Position numbers and translations under genes: made by a program. A stretch of 64,000 nt of DNA from NCBI RefSeq assembly GCF_005281475.1, contig NZ_CP040106.1, positions 5,384,001 to 5,448,000 on the forward strand. The letters are read 5' to 3'. The notes under the pieces were generated by a model. The model was not told the DNA's origin. It did no database searches and was given only the letters and a program-made list of their open reading frames with translations. Of this stretch, positions 1 to 8,949 are shown piece by piece. The stretch is from Echinicola rosea. GTDB lineage: Bacteria > Bacteroidota > Bacteroidia > Cytophagales > Cyclobacteriaceae. How positions within the stretch are numbered: position 1 is the first letter of the stretch; the number at the start of each line of letters is the position of its first letter.

Positions 1-964
1 CAGTCCCCCCGGGCATCGCCCAGTTTTGTCCAGTGGTATAAAAGTTATCGTAATATTTATCAAAGGACATCAAGGAATACTGGGTTTCACCACTTTCCAC
101 CAATTGTAACAATTCTCCAAAAACCTCGGATGCCTTCTTACAATAATCCGCATGATAGCTTTGACTTCCCGTAGATACCGAATTCATCAGCGGACTTCCT
201 GCCCACAGGTAGTTTTTGCCCAAATAGCCCAAGGCCATGATCTTATTGATCCGAAGCTGGTTCTTGCCCAAGGTCCTCCTTCCGGTGGTGGTATCATCCC
301 AGTCTATTGGGAGCAGATCAGCTGCCCTTTGCAAATCCTGGGCAACACGGTCAGCACATTCGTGATAACTTAAGCGCGGCAACGCCAGCTGCTCATCGCT
401 TGGCAGAACATGGTCCACATATGGCAGTCCACCAAAATATTGGATCAACGAAAAATGGAACCAAGCCCTGAAAAACAGCAACTGACCTTCTATCAAGTTT
501 CGCTCCTCTTCGGTGGCATCTGTCATCAGGGAGAGATTCTCCAATCCCATATTGGCCTTTCTGATCCCATACCAGGCCAGAGGCCATAAGCCTTGATAAT
601 GATGATCACGGCCAGTATTTACCCCGTTATCATCCAACCAGCCTTCTCCGCCCCCATTTTCATTTTGCCAGCCCCAAAAGTTGCCACGATCCACATCATA
701 GGCAAAAGTAAAGGTACCAGTAGTAGATTCTATCTCATCTTCCCCCCAGTTCCATGAGCTCACCCAGTTGGACAATGTAAAATTGGGTACACAATGATAA
801 AGCTCCTCTACATAGCCCTGGAAGTTGGTGAAATTCTGGAAGGCCTGTTCTTCGGAAATAATCGATTCAGGTGCCCGCTCCAGGTAATCCTCACAAGAGG
901 AGATGGCCAGAAACGCCGCTATCCAAACCGTTCCCTTAAATAGTGATTTTATAGATTTGTTCAT
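1..964 (-). CDS. SusD/RagB-family nutrient-binding lipoprotein (3' part cut by window)
   Basis: The reading frame opens with ATG at 964 on the minus strand and stays open to base 1, giving about 321 residues; the C-terminal part lies outside the window. The N-terminus is a lipoprotein signal (lipobox-like AISSC followed by EDYLE, the usual SusD mature start). The pattern of Trp/Tyr-rich helices, with a segment resembling SusD TPR helices (GQLLFFRAWFHFSLIQYFGG), supports the family. SusD proteins sit on the cell surface as lids on SusC channels and bind the glycan or other substrate. The start lies 13 bp behind the SusC stop, so the two are certainly co-transcribed. The substrate cannot be read from the sequence. 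Confidence 0.9.
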   Translation of the reverse strand, partial: MNKSIKSLFKGTVWIAAFLAISSCEDYLERAPESIISEEQAFQNFTNFQGYVEELYHCVPNFTLSNWVSSWNWGEDEIESTTGTFTFAYDVDRGNFWGWQNENGGGEGWLDDNGVNTGRDHHYQGLWPLAWYGIRKANMGLENLSLMTDATEEERNLIEGQLLFFRAWFHFSLIQYFGGLPYVDHVLPSDEQLALPRLSYHECADRVAQDLQRAADLLPIDWDDTTTGRRTLGKNQLRINKIMALGYLGKNYLWAGSPLMNSVSTGSQSYHADYCKKASEVFGELLQLVESGETQYSLMSFDKYYDNFYTTGQNWAMPGGT

Positions 965-977
965 TGGAATTGCTCGT

Positions 978-3900
978 TTAGAATGTAACATTAAGGCCCA
1001 GATTGATTCTTCTTACCGTCGGGTACGCCCCTTGGTAAGAAGGCCCGCCGAAATTGGATTCCCGGTCATCGGGCATATCGGTCCAGAGTAGCAGGTTGTT
1101 TCCGTTCAGATACACCCGCATATTGCTCAGTCCCATGTTCCTTACCCAATCGGACTGGAAGTTATAGGCGATTTCCGCATTCTTTAGCCGCAGGTAGGAT
1201 CCATCGTACAGGTACCTTGGGCCGGAATTATAACTGGAAGGTTGTGAACGCCATCGCGGCATGGGAGAATCTGGATCGGTGTTCTCCTTGGACCAATAGG
1301 TCCCCTCATCATATACCAAATTAAGTCCACCGGCAAGACTGGTCAGGTACACATCCCTGGTTACATTATTCACCCCATAAAATTGTAGATAGAGGCTCAA
1401 ACCTTTATATTCGACCCCCAAATTAGTGCTGTACGTGTTTTGGGGCACGCCGGAATAGCCATAGGGAGCCGAATCAAATGAATCTATGACCCCATCCCCA
1501 TTAAAATCGGCAATATAATAGTTGCCCGGTAACTTGGCCATATCGTTGGTATTGTGCTGGGGACTGGCATAGAGTTCGTCCCAAGTATTGTAATAACCCG
1601 CACTGATATGGCTACGGTACTGGCCGAGCTGATACCCTGCACTTTTTTGATAATCAGGACGAAGCTCAGGGTCGTCACGGTCAATTACCTGGTCGATGGC
1701 ATGGGTCATGGAAAAGTCTCCCCAAAGCCTGATCCCACTGGCGAAGGTATGGTTAAGCCCAACGGTCAACTCATACCCTTCGGTCTCTACCCTCCCTAGG
1801 TTTGCGGCCGGGGCAGTGGCACCATAATAACCCGGGACCGAACGGCCACTGGCCATCAGGATATCCACCCTGTTGTCCCGGAACCAGTCCACGCTGCCAT
1901 TGACCAGTCCATGGAAAAAACCAAATTCCAATCCCGCATTGTATTTATAAACCGTCTCCCAGTGTACATTGGGGTTACCTACAGTAGCTTGTCTGTACCA
2001 GGTATAGGGACTGTTTTCACCGCTGACACCAATCACCCCCATCTGGGAATTGTTTCCGTAGACCCACTGGTCCATAAACAAAAACCGACCTCCGATATTG
2101 TCATCCCCTACTTCGCCATAAGAAGCCCGAAGCTTTAACCGATCTACAAAAGACAGGTTTTTCATAAAATTCTCTTCGGAAATATTCCAACCTAGCCCAC
2201 CAGAGGAGAAAAACGCAAACCGGTTTTCAGGAGAGAATTTCTCAGAGCCGTTATAGGCACCGTTGTATTCGATCATGTATTTGTTTTTGTAATCATACGT
2301 CGCCCTGAATACCCAATCCTCACGATAACTTGGTATGACACTACCAATGGCATCTTCCTGCCTGTTCAGAAGTCCCATCAGGGAGTAATTATGTTTCCCC
2401 TCAATATTTCCCGCATAGTTCAATTGCAGTTGATAGAAAAGCCTTCTTCGAGATGCATTATTGTTTACACTCCCCGCTTGATCCTCCCAGGTAATGGCCT
2501 CCACAAAGTCAAACCTTGTATTACCGTCCAAAATATTGGTGTATTTAGGGTTTCCAGTAAAGGGATCAATCCATTTGGTAAAGGGAGGGTTATAGAGATC
2601 GTTTATCCCCTTATTGGTTTCCTGAAAAGAATTATCTACCGCTAGGGTTCCCTTAAAATTCAGCCCTTTCAAAACCATGCCCAGGTCCTGCTCCAATAGG
2701 AAATTGGTGGACAAACTGGTCGTAGTAATGTAATTGACTCCACTGGCAGCCAGGTTCAACAAGGAGTTTTGAACCGCATAGTCTGAAGGGTCATAGCGCC
2801 CATAAGCCCCATCAGCGTATCGTGGCATAAAAGCATCTGGCGGACTTTTGTAGGCCGAATTCCAAAATCCTTCCGGAAAATCATAGGCCCATGGCGCTTG
2901 ACGAACGCCATAAGTTCCTCCGAGGTTAACGCCCAACTTGGTCGAAGGAGTCAATTGAAAATCAAGGTTACTCCTAAAATTGATCCTATTGAAGTTAAAT
3001 CCAGCCTGGTAGCCCCTTCCAGTTTCAAATTTCCGAAAAAGATCACCTTCGTACTGGTAATCGATGCTGGTAAAATATTTAACGAAATCGGTTCCTCCTC
3101 TTACACCCACGTTGGCATTATAGGCCATGGCCTGGTCCTTGAAGACCACATCCTGCCAATCCACATTGGGATACCGTTCCATTTCCTCCAGGTTGGCAGG
3201 AAACCGGTACTTCTCCCGCATGGCCTGTGGAATCATCTCATCCCAGCTATTTGGGCTCAGGGAGAGTTCACGTTCGATCGCCATGTTCCTGACGCCAATC
3301 GCATCATAGGAATCCAATTTTCCGGGCAATTTGGAAACAGATTTCATGGTGGTACTGATATTGGCGGTGATTTCAGCCTTGCCTTCGCGTCCTCGTTTGG
3401 TGGTGACGATGATCACGCCGTTGGCACCTCTAGAACCAAATACTGCTGTAGCCGAGGCATCTTTCAGTACTGAGATAGATTCCACGGAATTGATGTCCAT
3501 ATTGGCAAAAAACTCCGGCCGCTCCACTCCGTCCACCAAGATCAAAGGAGAATTCCCGTTCCAACTGTTTTGACCCCGAATGACGATCTGTGGCATTTCT
3601 TCGCCGGGTGTACCTACACTGGAAGTCGTGATCACTCCGGGCAAGTTCCCAGTCAAGGCCTGTCCCACATTAGAAACCCCTCCGGTGCGCTTTAGCACCT
3701 CTCCGTCGGTTTGGGTCACCGCACCCACGATGGTTTCCTTTTTCTGTTCTGCATAGCCCACTACGACCACCTCATCCAAGGATTGAAGGTCTTCCTCCAA
3801 GGAAATATCAATGGTACTTTGGGAACCAACAGTAACTTTCTGTTCGATAAATCCCACAAAGCTGAACACGAGTGTTTCGCCCTCATTCACATCAATGGTG

Positions 3901-4424
3901 TATGCACCATCGATATTGGTCACCGTCCCCCTTGTGGTTCCTTCTATGCGAACGGTAACCCCGGGAATGGGCATTCCATCTGTATCGGAGATTACTTTTC
4001 CGGTAACTTCTATCACTTCCGCTGTCAACGGAGCTTCCTTCACGGAAATATCACCGGATTTCTTTTTGGTGATATGGATTGCATTGTCCACCCGGACAAA
4101 TTTCAGGGATGTTTTTTGCGAAATTTCCTTAAGTACATCGGCTAGAGCGGTATCTTTTCGGTCAATATCCAATTGAACATCCTTAAAGGAGATTTTCCCC
4201 TTGTTATAGCTAAACTTAAAGCCAGTCTGCTCTTCCAGTTCGGCTATGACCTGGGCAAGGCCTGTGGATTCCACCTGGATGGTCACCACTATCTCATCCA
4301 AACGCTTGAACTGGGCATTCCCTGTGTTTGCCATCAATACAGCCGTAAAAAACAACTGAAAGATAAAAGCACCCACAAAATATCTGGAAAGCATAATGAT
4401 TTGCCTTAGTATTGTTTTTTCCAT
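978..4424 (-). CDS. SusC/RagA-family TonB-dependent transporter with STN signalling domain
   Basis: A 1148-residue outer-membrane importer. From the N-terminus it shows a signal peptide (about 1-36), an STN domain (about 45-115, containing FKFSYNKGKISFKDVQLDI), a carboxypeptidase-D regulatory-like beta-sandwich (about 137-213, starting VTGKVISDTDGMPIPGVTV), a plug domain after the DEVVVVGY box typical of SusC, and a long barrel ending in NLGLNVTF with a terminal Phe. STN domains in this family contact a FecR anti-sigma factor in the periplasm. FecR and an ECF sigma factor lie directly upstream on the same strand, so substrate-triggered transmembrane signalling is the likely control. SusD follows. 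ATG codons at 4424 and 4394 are both possible starts; the longer form is given. The imported substrate is unknown. Confidence 0.95.
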   Translation of the reverse strand: MEKTILRQIIMLSRYFVGAFIFQLFFTAVLMANTGNAQFKRLDEIVVTIQVESTGLAQVIAELEEQTGFKFSYNKGKISFKDVQLDIDRKDTALADVLKEISQKTSLKFVRVDNAIHITKKKSGDISVKEAPLTAEVIEVTGKVISDTDGMPIPGVTVRIEGTTRGTVTNIDGAYTIDVNEGETLVFSFVGFIEQKVTVGSQSTIDISLEEDLQSLDEVVVVGYAEQKKETIVGAVTQTDGEVLKRTGGVSNVGQALTGNLPGVITTSSVGTPGEEMPQIVIRGQNSWNGNSPLILVDGVERPEFFANMDINSVESISVLKDASATAVFGSRGANGVIIVTTKRGREGKAEITANISTTMKSVSKLPGKLDSYDAIGVRNMAIERELSLSPNSWDEMIPQAMREKYRFPANLEEMERYPNVDWQDVVFKDQAMAYNANVGVRGGTDFVKYFTSIDYQYEGDLFRKFETGRGYQAGFNFNRINFRSNLDFQLTPSTKLGVNLGGTYGVRQAPWAYDFPEGFWNSAYKSPPDAFMPRYADGAYGRYDPSDYAVQNSLLNLAASGVNYITTTSLSTNFLLEQDLGMVLKGLNFKGTLAVDNSFQETNKGINDLYNPPFTKWIDPFTGNPKYTNILDGNTRFDFVEAITWEDQAGSVNNNASRRRLFYQLQLNYAGNIEGKHNYSLMGLLNRQEDAIGSVIPSYREDWVFRATYDYKNKYMIEYNGAYNGSEKFSPENRFAFFSSGGLGWNISEENFMKNLSFVDRLKLRASYGEVGDDNIGGRFLFMDQWVYGNNSQMGVIGVSGENSPYTWYRQATVGNPNVHWETVYKYNAGLEFGFFHGLVNGSVDWFRDNRVDILMASGRSVPGYYGATAPAANLGRVETEGYELTVGLNHTFASGIRLWGDFSMTHAIDQVIDRDDPELRPDYQKSAGYQLGQYRSHISAGYYNTWDELYASPQHNTNDMAKLPGNYYIADFNGDGVIDSFDSAPYGYSGVPQNTYSTNLGVEYKGLSLYLQFYGVNNVTRDVYLTSLAGGLNLVYDEGTYWSKENTDPDSPMPRWRSQPSSYNSGPRYLYDGSYLRLKNAEIAYNFQSDWVRNMGLSNMRVYLNGNNLLLWTDMPDDRESNFGGPSYQGAYPTVRRINLGLNVTF

Positions 4425-4565
4425 ACTTTGTTTAGGATTTTAAGTGCATAAAACTTGAAATTGGCCTTTGTCTGGTTTGGCGATTGGATCAAAGGCCCCT
4501 AGGGCAGAAAAGGTCACTTCTCTGCCCTTCTTTCAACTGGTATTCCTGTACTGTTTTTTCATAGG

Positions 4566-5591
4566 TTAATGTTGTTTTGGGTTATAAATTGTTATGTTTT
4601 TTCCTTCCATGGCATAGGCAAACTCTGAGGCTATGCCAATTCCCTCTAGGACATACTCCAGTGATTTATCGTGGTAGGCTCCCGAGTATGACCAGTCTGC
4701 GGGCATTGAATGTTTGGAGCTGATCTTGACCCCGTACCACCGCTCTAGTTTCATGATCACCTTATCGAAAGGGGCATCTTTAAAGATGAGGTACTTATCT
4801 TTCCAACCGCATATTTCCAGGGGATCGAATTGGCCCTTGGTCATGGTTCCATGGGGCACTTTGGTCAACATTTCATTGGGTTTCAATTGCTCCATATCAC
4901 CCTCTTGGGAGACATAAGTGACACCACCTTCTATCAAGGCCACGGACAAAAAACCTTTATAACTGCAGAGGTTAAAGGATGTTCCTGTCACCCTGACCTC
5001 TTCCTCGCCCAGATCGACAACAAATGGTCTCACGCTATCTTTTTTCACCTCAAAATAAGCCTCTCCCTCCACGGTTACCCTTCTGACGTCACCTGTAAAG
5101 GTCTCTGGATAGGACAACTTGCTACTGGCATTGAGGTGTACAACCGTACCATCTGGCAACCTAAAACTGGATTTTTGACCGGCGGGATTGCATTTGACAA
5201 CCATTACTTCCTCAGAATTAGAAATATGCCCGTCCCCCTCCAAATAGTATTTAAAACAATAAACACTGGAAAACATGACAAAAAGTATTGCAGCCACTTT
5301 ATGCCATCCCTTCCATTCAAAGTCATTTCCCGACCGAAAATCCTTTGGGCGGCTCTCGGCAATAATATTTTCGTATAGATCGGTATAGGCCTTGTCCGAA
5401 AGGGAATGGTTTTCCTTATAATCCACAAAAAGAATGATCTCTTTTGCTTTTTGGATGATCTGCGTTTTCTCGGGGTGCTCAGCAATCCATTTTAACCAAA
5501 AATGATCAGTTTCATCACTAGGCCTTTTTACCCATCTGATAAAAAACTCATCATTCAGAAAATCCTCAATATCGTATTGACTGTACTTCAT
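4566..5591 (-). CDS. FecR-family anti-sigma factor
   Basis: This 341-residue inner-membrane protein has an N-terminal cytoplasmic sigma-binding part (about 1-90, opening MKYSQYDIEDFLNDEFFIRW), one membrane helix (about 93-113), a FecR beta-domain (about 135-240, with LPDGTVVHLNASSKLSYPE and GEAYFEV), and a C-terminal DUF4974-type domain (about 265-340, with FKDAPFDKVIMKLERWYGV). This layout is the standard Bacteroidota anti-sigma that reads the STN domain of a SusC protein. It lies 18 bp after the sigma-factor gene and about 140 bp before SusC. Inference: it holds the ECF factor until SusC is loaded with substrate. Confidence 0.93.
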   Translation of the reverse strand: MKYSQYDIEDFLNDEFFIRWVKRPSDETDHFWLKWIAEHPEKTQIIQKAKEIILFVDYKENHSLSDKAYTDLYENIIAESRPKDFRSGNDFEWKGWHKVAAILFVMFSSVYCFKYYLEGDGHISNSEEVMVVKCNPAGQKSSFRLPDGTVVHLNASSKLSYPETFTGDVRRVTVEGEAYFEVKKDSVRPFVVDLGEEEVRVTGTSFNLCSYKGFLSVALIEGGVTYVSQEGDMEQLKPNEMLTKVPHGTMTKGQFDPLEICGWKDKYLIFKDAPFDKVIMKLERWYGVKISSKHSMPADWSYSGAYHDKSLEYVLEGIGIASEFAYAMEGKNITIYNPKQH

Positions 5592-5609
5592 ATCTTTGTT
5601 GAGAGGGGC

Positions 5610-6188
5610 TTACCTAAGACATTCCCTTGTATCAAACACTTCTTTTAACCTACCCAAGGCCTTATAAACCAACGACCTGGCAGTCTTAACCTCCTTAAAA
5701 TCCATCAGGTCTGCAATTTCCCTGTAGCTCAATTCCTCCCTGTAAAGCAAAACAATGGCTTGCCTTTCACGCTTTGTCAATTGGTTAAGAGCTTCTTCCA
5801 ACTCCCTTTTCCTCTCTCCTGAAAGTTCCTGAGCAATCAGCTTGGTCTCATGGGAAGCCTCGATAAGGAATTCATCAGCCATTTCATCGAGTGGCACAAA
5901 CTCATCCTTTCTTTTTTTCCTGATGAGCTTGAACAGTTCACGGTGAAATACAGTAAATAAGTATCCCTTAATACTATGGACATTCCCCAACCGTAAACGC
6001 TTTCTCCTTATGTCCACAAACATCGCCTGCAAACAATCCAACACCCATTCATTTTGATGACATACCTGCATGCCGTAATTGTACAATTCCGCAGCATGCT
6101 TCCGGTATATGTAGTTAAAGGCTGATTCATCACCGTTTTTGAACGAGCTCCACACTTCAAGGTCACTTTTATCGGCGTAAACCATCAT
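5610..6188 (-). CDS. ECF-type RNA polymerase sigma factor
   Basis: About 192 residues from ATG 6188. Region 2 runs over about 15-85 (ALL of NGDESAFNYIYRKHAAELY through GYLFTVFHRELFKLIRK), and region 4 over about 130-185 (LTKRERQAIVLLYREELSYR, then a helix-turn-helix with the usual Bacteroidota KALGRLKEVF ending). The frame can be extended to ATG 6293, adding 35 residues rich in Lys, Asn and Met that resemble nothing in the family, so the shorter start is preferred; ATG 6206 and 6185 are close alternatives. It heads the sigma/FecR/SusC/SusD run and most likely transcribes that operon. Confidence 0.85.
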   Translation of the reverse strand: MMVYADKSDLEVWSSFKNGDESAFNYIYRKHAAELYNYGMQVCHQNEWVLDCLQAMFVDIRRKRLRLGNVHSIKGYLFTVFHRELFKLIRKKRKDEFVPLDEMADEFLIEASHETKLIAQELSGERKRELEEALNQLTKRERQAIVLLYREELSYREIADLMDFKEVKTARSLVYKALGRLKEVFDTRECLR

Positions 6189-6293
6189 GATCTTGCTGTG
6201 CTTCATGAGGAGCATAGGAAATTCAACTTTATCGTTAATGTTGGTATTTTGGGTCTTTTTCATGATGGAGCAGTCAACTTTTTGACTCTTCAC

Positions 6294-7041
6294 TTATAAA
6301 GAGAAGAGGGGCTGTAAAAACAACCTCAAAATTTTTTACTTATTTATTTTTACAAAATCATACACTATAAAAAACCATATTCACCTATTATAAAAAGGCA
6401 AATACAGACCTTTACCACAGCAAAACATATATCACCGCTTAGTAACTGAGAATCCGTATTGGGTAATTAGCTTTTTACCTCGGGTTTGAATGGTGCTGGA
6501 TTTGGGAAAAATATTTTCTATGCCGATAGAAATGGAAAGGAAGTGACTTTTGGTCCAAACGACTCATTCCATTGCCGACTTTCCAGCGCATATCGTATAA
6601 TAGGAAGGAAATGATGATTGAAATGTAAATGATTCTTCATATTTGGTTCTGGGTTTAGGTTAATCAACAATGTCAATTTACATCCTAACCTTAACAAAAT
6701 AAACTCAGCAGCATAATTGCAACAATCTGAATTTCAACTACTTATAAAATTCATTGCGTTTATTTCCAGTAAAACAAAATGAATAAAAAATTACGGATTT
6801 GTGGGCTAAACACCTTTACGGGTCTTATTTCCCAAAATCGTCATTTCGCTTAAGTGAAAATACTGATTATCAACACATTACAACTATAAAAAGTATTGTA
6901 ATCACATGGCTCACTATGTATAAATACCATTATTTAATAATATACTGTCCTTTAAAATCGGACTTACTTGACTTGATATCCAGTAAATTTAAACTTCCAC
7001 TCACTAGATGTCATTGTCCCTTTTTTAATATCATACACATG
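6294..7041. other. Gene-free spacer upstream of the ECF sigma gene
   Basis: AT-rich sequence without a convincing gene. A 44-codon plus-strand frame around 6478-6614 reads plausibly protein-like (IFYADRNGKEVTFGPNDSF) but has no start context and no family was recognised; it may be a coding remnant. A 130-codon plus-strand frame from 6799 is rich in rare-looking codons and runs straight through the terminator-like hairpin at 7103-7130, so it is not called. Confidence 0.5.
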
Positions 7042-7102
7042 ACAAAAGCCTTAAATCCTCCTTTAAATGGTTCGAATTTGCTCTTATCAGCTCCACAACC
7101 CA

Positions 7103-7130
7103 AAAACGAGGTGAATTTCCGCCTCGTTTT
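7103..7130. terminator. Terminator-like hairpin inside left 392-bp repeat
   Basis: AAAACGAGG (7103-7111) pairs with CCTCGTTTT (7122-7130) around a 10-base loop. The A-run before and T-run after make it look like an intrinsic terminator usable in both directions. The right copy has the same hairpin at 31479-31504. Confidence 0.6.
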
Positions 7131-7276
7131 TTATTTATATTACATAAACCAAGCAACAAAAATCGTTTTCATCTATATAATAAGCTTTTAATTCGAAAAA
7201 TGAATTTCCAAAAACCAATTCTATCAAAAATCAAAATACTGACAACAATCTTCAAAAATCATATGATTTAACAAAT

Positions 7277-7318
7277 GGTTCGATAAATCTCATTGGCTTA
7301 GCCAATAGGATTCGAACC
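7277..7318. repeat. Long hairpin with inner 15-bp palindrome (left copy)
   Basis: GGTTCGA (7277-7283) is complementary to TCGAACC (7312-7318). Inside it, ATTGGCT (7292-7298) and AGCCAAT (7300-7306) form a near-perfect palindrome around a single T. In the right copy the outer stem is kept (31640-31647 with 31674-31681, one G-T pair) while the inner palindrome is eroded. This may be an RNA structure or a recombinase or protein binding site. Confidence 0.6.
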
Positions 7319-7433
7319 AAATTTCACTGAAAATTCCAATATTTTTTTTTGAATTTATCCATCAAACTCTTTTTTAAAGCTAAATATCAAACACATCTAA
7401 ATCAATCGTTCTTCCAATTGCCCCTTCCAAAGG

Positions 7434-7466
7434 TAACCGCACTTTTCAACCTTTACTGTGCGGTTA
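7434..7466. repeat. 9-bp inverted repeat at the repeat/radC junction
   Basis: TAACCGCAC (7434-7442) is a perfect inverted match of GTGCGGTTA (7458-7466) with 15 bases between. It begins exactly where similarity to the other 392-bp repeat copy ends, and sits 14 bp before RadC homology is lost. It is absent next to the right copy. It could be an element end or a structured scar. Confidence 0.55.
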
Positions 7467-7479
7467 AGGGACAAAGTCT

Positions 7480-7713
7480 TCCTCCGGATGAAGCGTTGAT
7501 AATTTCAAGGACACGGTTTGCCTTGTTGAGCAATATCACCTTGAACTCTTCGATAAACTCCAGTTTTGATGCGTCCCAGTTGGCCCTGAGGATTTTGTTG
7601 GCCGCCAGAGAGGAGACAATCTGCGGTTTTTCGGAAATCCTTGAATTGGGACGATAGCTCAGGGTGATTTCGGCTACCTGTTCCAAAGCGATCTTCTTGT
7701 TGTTGCTGTCCAT
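7480..7713 (-). pseudogene. Truncated RadC-like (JAB domain) gene
   Basis: From ATG 7713 about 78 residues match the N-terminal part of Bacteroidota RadC/JAB-domain proteins (EITLSYRPNSRISEKPQIVS, then EFKVILLNKANRVLEI and ASSGG). After SSGG, where the family continues toward the metal-binding HxHPSG motif, the frame instead reads eight unrelated residues and stops at 7453. The catalytic half is therefore missing. The break point lies beside the inverted repeat 7434-7466 and the left 392-bp repeat, so insertion or deletion of that element probably cut it. RadC-like genes of this type are frequent passengers of mobile elements in this phylum. Confidence 0.75.
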
Positions 7714-8276
7714 AACATTTCGTTTTTGATGGTTAGAAATTAATTATGGACACCGCCCCGCTTGAGGGCAACCAAGGCCAAGTGGCAACGGAATAAATGA
7801 AGGACATGCGGGAGAGGCAGTGTTTATGCCGGACACTCTTGGCCGCCCCGGCCGGCCGAAAGCTAACTTTGTGCTATGATTAATGAATAAATGGAATCAC
7901 CTCTGTTATCAAAGGTAACCGTATTCTATAATTAAGTATGTTATGTTGAATTCTGGTAATCAAAAAATCCTACTATAAAAGGCAGGGAATATGCAGCAGG
8001 GATAGCGGCGGGGGCATCAACTTATTTTTTCCATAAAACAGTAGCTAAAATCACCCATATTATTACATTAATTGCAAATAAACAGTGTTTTATACCTATA
8101 TTTATAACATAAAACCAAATAATACCAGATGGGTGCAATAAGGGAATATACGTTTATAGTGTATGATTCAGAAAATTTAATTTGAAATGAGAACTTATGC
8201 CTATTAACTAAACTCACAAAGCACCTCCTACCATACTCCCAGAAAATCACCCTAAAAATAACCAGTAATTGAATGC
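7714..8276. other. Spacer upstream of the response-regulator gene
   Basis: No gene is seen. A GC-rich patch near 7840-7862 is followed by AT-rich DNA up to the regulator start. Control signals for the regulator and for the truncated RadC gene must lie here, but none could be identified with confidence. Confidence 0.4.
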
Positions 8277-8915
8277 ATGAATATGGATAAAATTTTACCC
8301 ATCAGTATTGTTTTAGATGACCATCTTCTCTTTCTAGATTCATTTTCAGCTTTATTAGAAAGGTTGGAAATTTTCCGAGAGGTTCATTCCTTTCACAAAG
8401 AACATGATTTGATTCAGTTTTTGATCCACCATCCACAGGATAAAATTTACTTGTACTTGGACTATTATCTAAATGGAAAAAATTCCCTTCCACTTTTCAA
8501 CGAAATAAAACGGTTAAACCGCAAAACTGAGGTGATTGTTGTGAGTTCGGTGACTACCCCAATTACCATAGGAAACATCCTGAATTACCAGCCTAGGGCT
8601 GTGATCAGTAAGTCCTCAGGTTTGGATTCAATCCTACAGTGCAAAAAGGTCATAGACAACGGAGAGCAATACTTATGCCCAGAAATAAAAAAAATCATTA
8701 ACAACAGTCCCCAAAAGTCCGATATTCCCTTTAGTTCCAGGGAACTGGAAATTCTACAGTATTTTGCGAAGGGATTATCCATTGTCCAAACTGCAGAACA
8801 AACCCATTTGAGCAAGCACACAATAGTTTCTCACAGACGAAAAATGATGCACAAAGCCCAGGTCAATTCGATTACAGAATTACTTGCGTTTGCACGTAGC
8901 CTTGAATTGGTATGA
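8277..8915 (+). CDS. LuxR/NarL-type response regulator
   Basis: 212 residues. The receiver domain (about 8-125) has the acidic pair D14-D15, the likely phospho-acceptor D62, S90/S91 and the conserved K112. The C-terminal LuxR helix-turn-helix (about 150-210) includes FSSRELEILQYFAKGLS and LSKHTIVSHRRKMM. A histidine kinase of the matching HisKA_3 class follows after 34 bp, so the two form a two-component system. A second regulator very similar in sequence lies at 30184-30810, at the other edge of the surface-protein block, which suggests that both control these genes. Start at ATG 8277; ATG 8283 is also possible. Confidence 0.9.
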   Translation: MNMDKILPISIVLDDHLLFLDSFSALLERLEIFREVHSFHKEHDLIQFLIHHPQDKIYLYLDYYLNGKNSLPLFNEIKRLNRKTEVIVVSSVTTPITIGNILNYQPRAVISKSSGLDSILQCKKVIDNGEQYLCPEIKKIINNSPQKSDIPFSSRELEILQYFAKGLSIVQTAEQTHLSKHTIVSHRRKMMHKAQVNSITELLAFARSLELV

Positions 8916-8949
8916 TTAGGATACCCAAACTGAATACCCCATAGTAAAC

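Larger units (their letters stand above)
7042..7433 (+). repeat. Dispersed ~392-bp repeat, left copy
   Basis: This stretch matches 31417-31808 base for base over long runs, in the same orientation, with about the same total length. Shared landmarks in order are AAAGCCTTAAATCCTCC, a GGTTCGA T-loop-like word, GCTCTTATCAGCTCCAC, a hairpin with A and T flanks (7103-7130), ATCGTTTTCATCTATATAA, an ATCATATGATTTAACAAATG block, a second hairpin bounded by GGTTCGA and TCGAACC (7277-7318), and CCTTCCAAAGG at the end. Differences are scattered, with a few short indels in the last third. No protein reading frame is conserved between copies. Together the two copies bracket the 24-kb surface locus. Confidence 0.85.

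Noticed and set aside
7055..7095. Possible tRNA 3' end (GGTTCGAA word followed by CAGCTCCAC) as an attachment site
   Set aside because: The T-stem does not pair and no acceptor, D or anticodon arm can be folded; only a T-loop-like word is present.
6799..7191. 130-codon plus-strand frame
   Set aside because: It runs through the terminator-like hairpin and the start of the 392-bp repeat, has a random-looking composition, and is not conserved in the other repeat copy.
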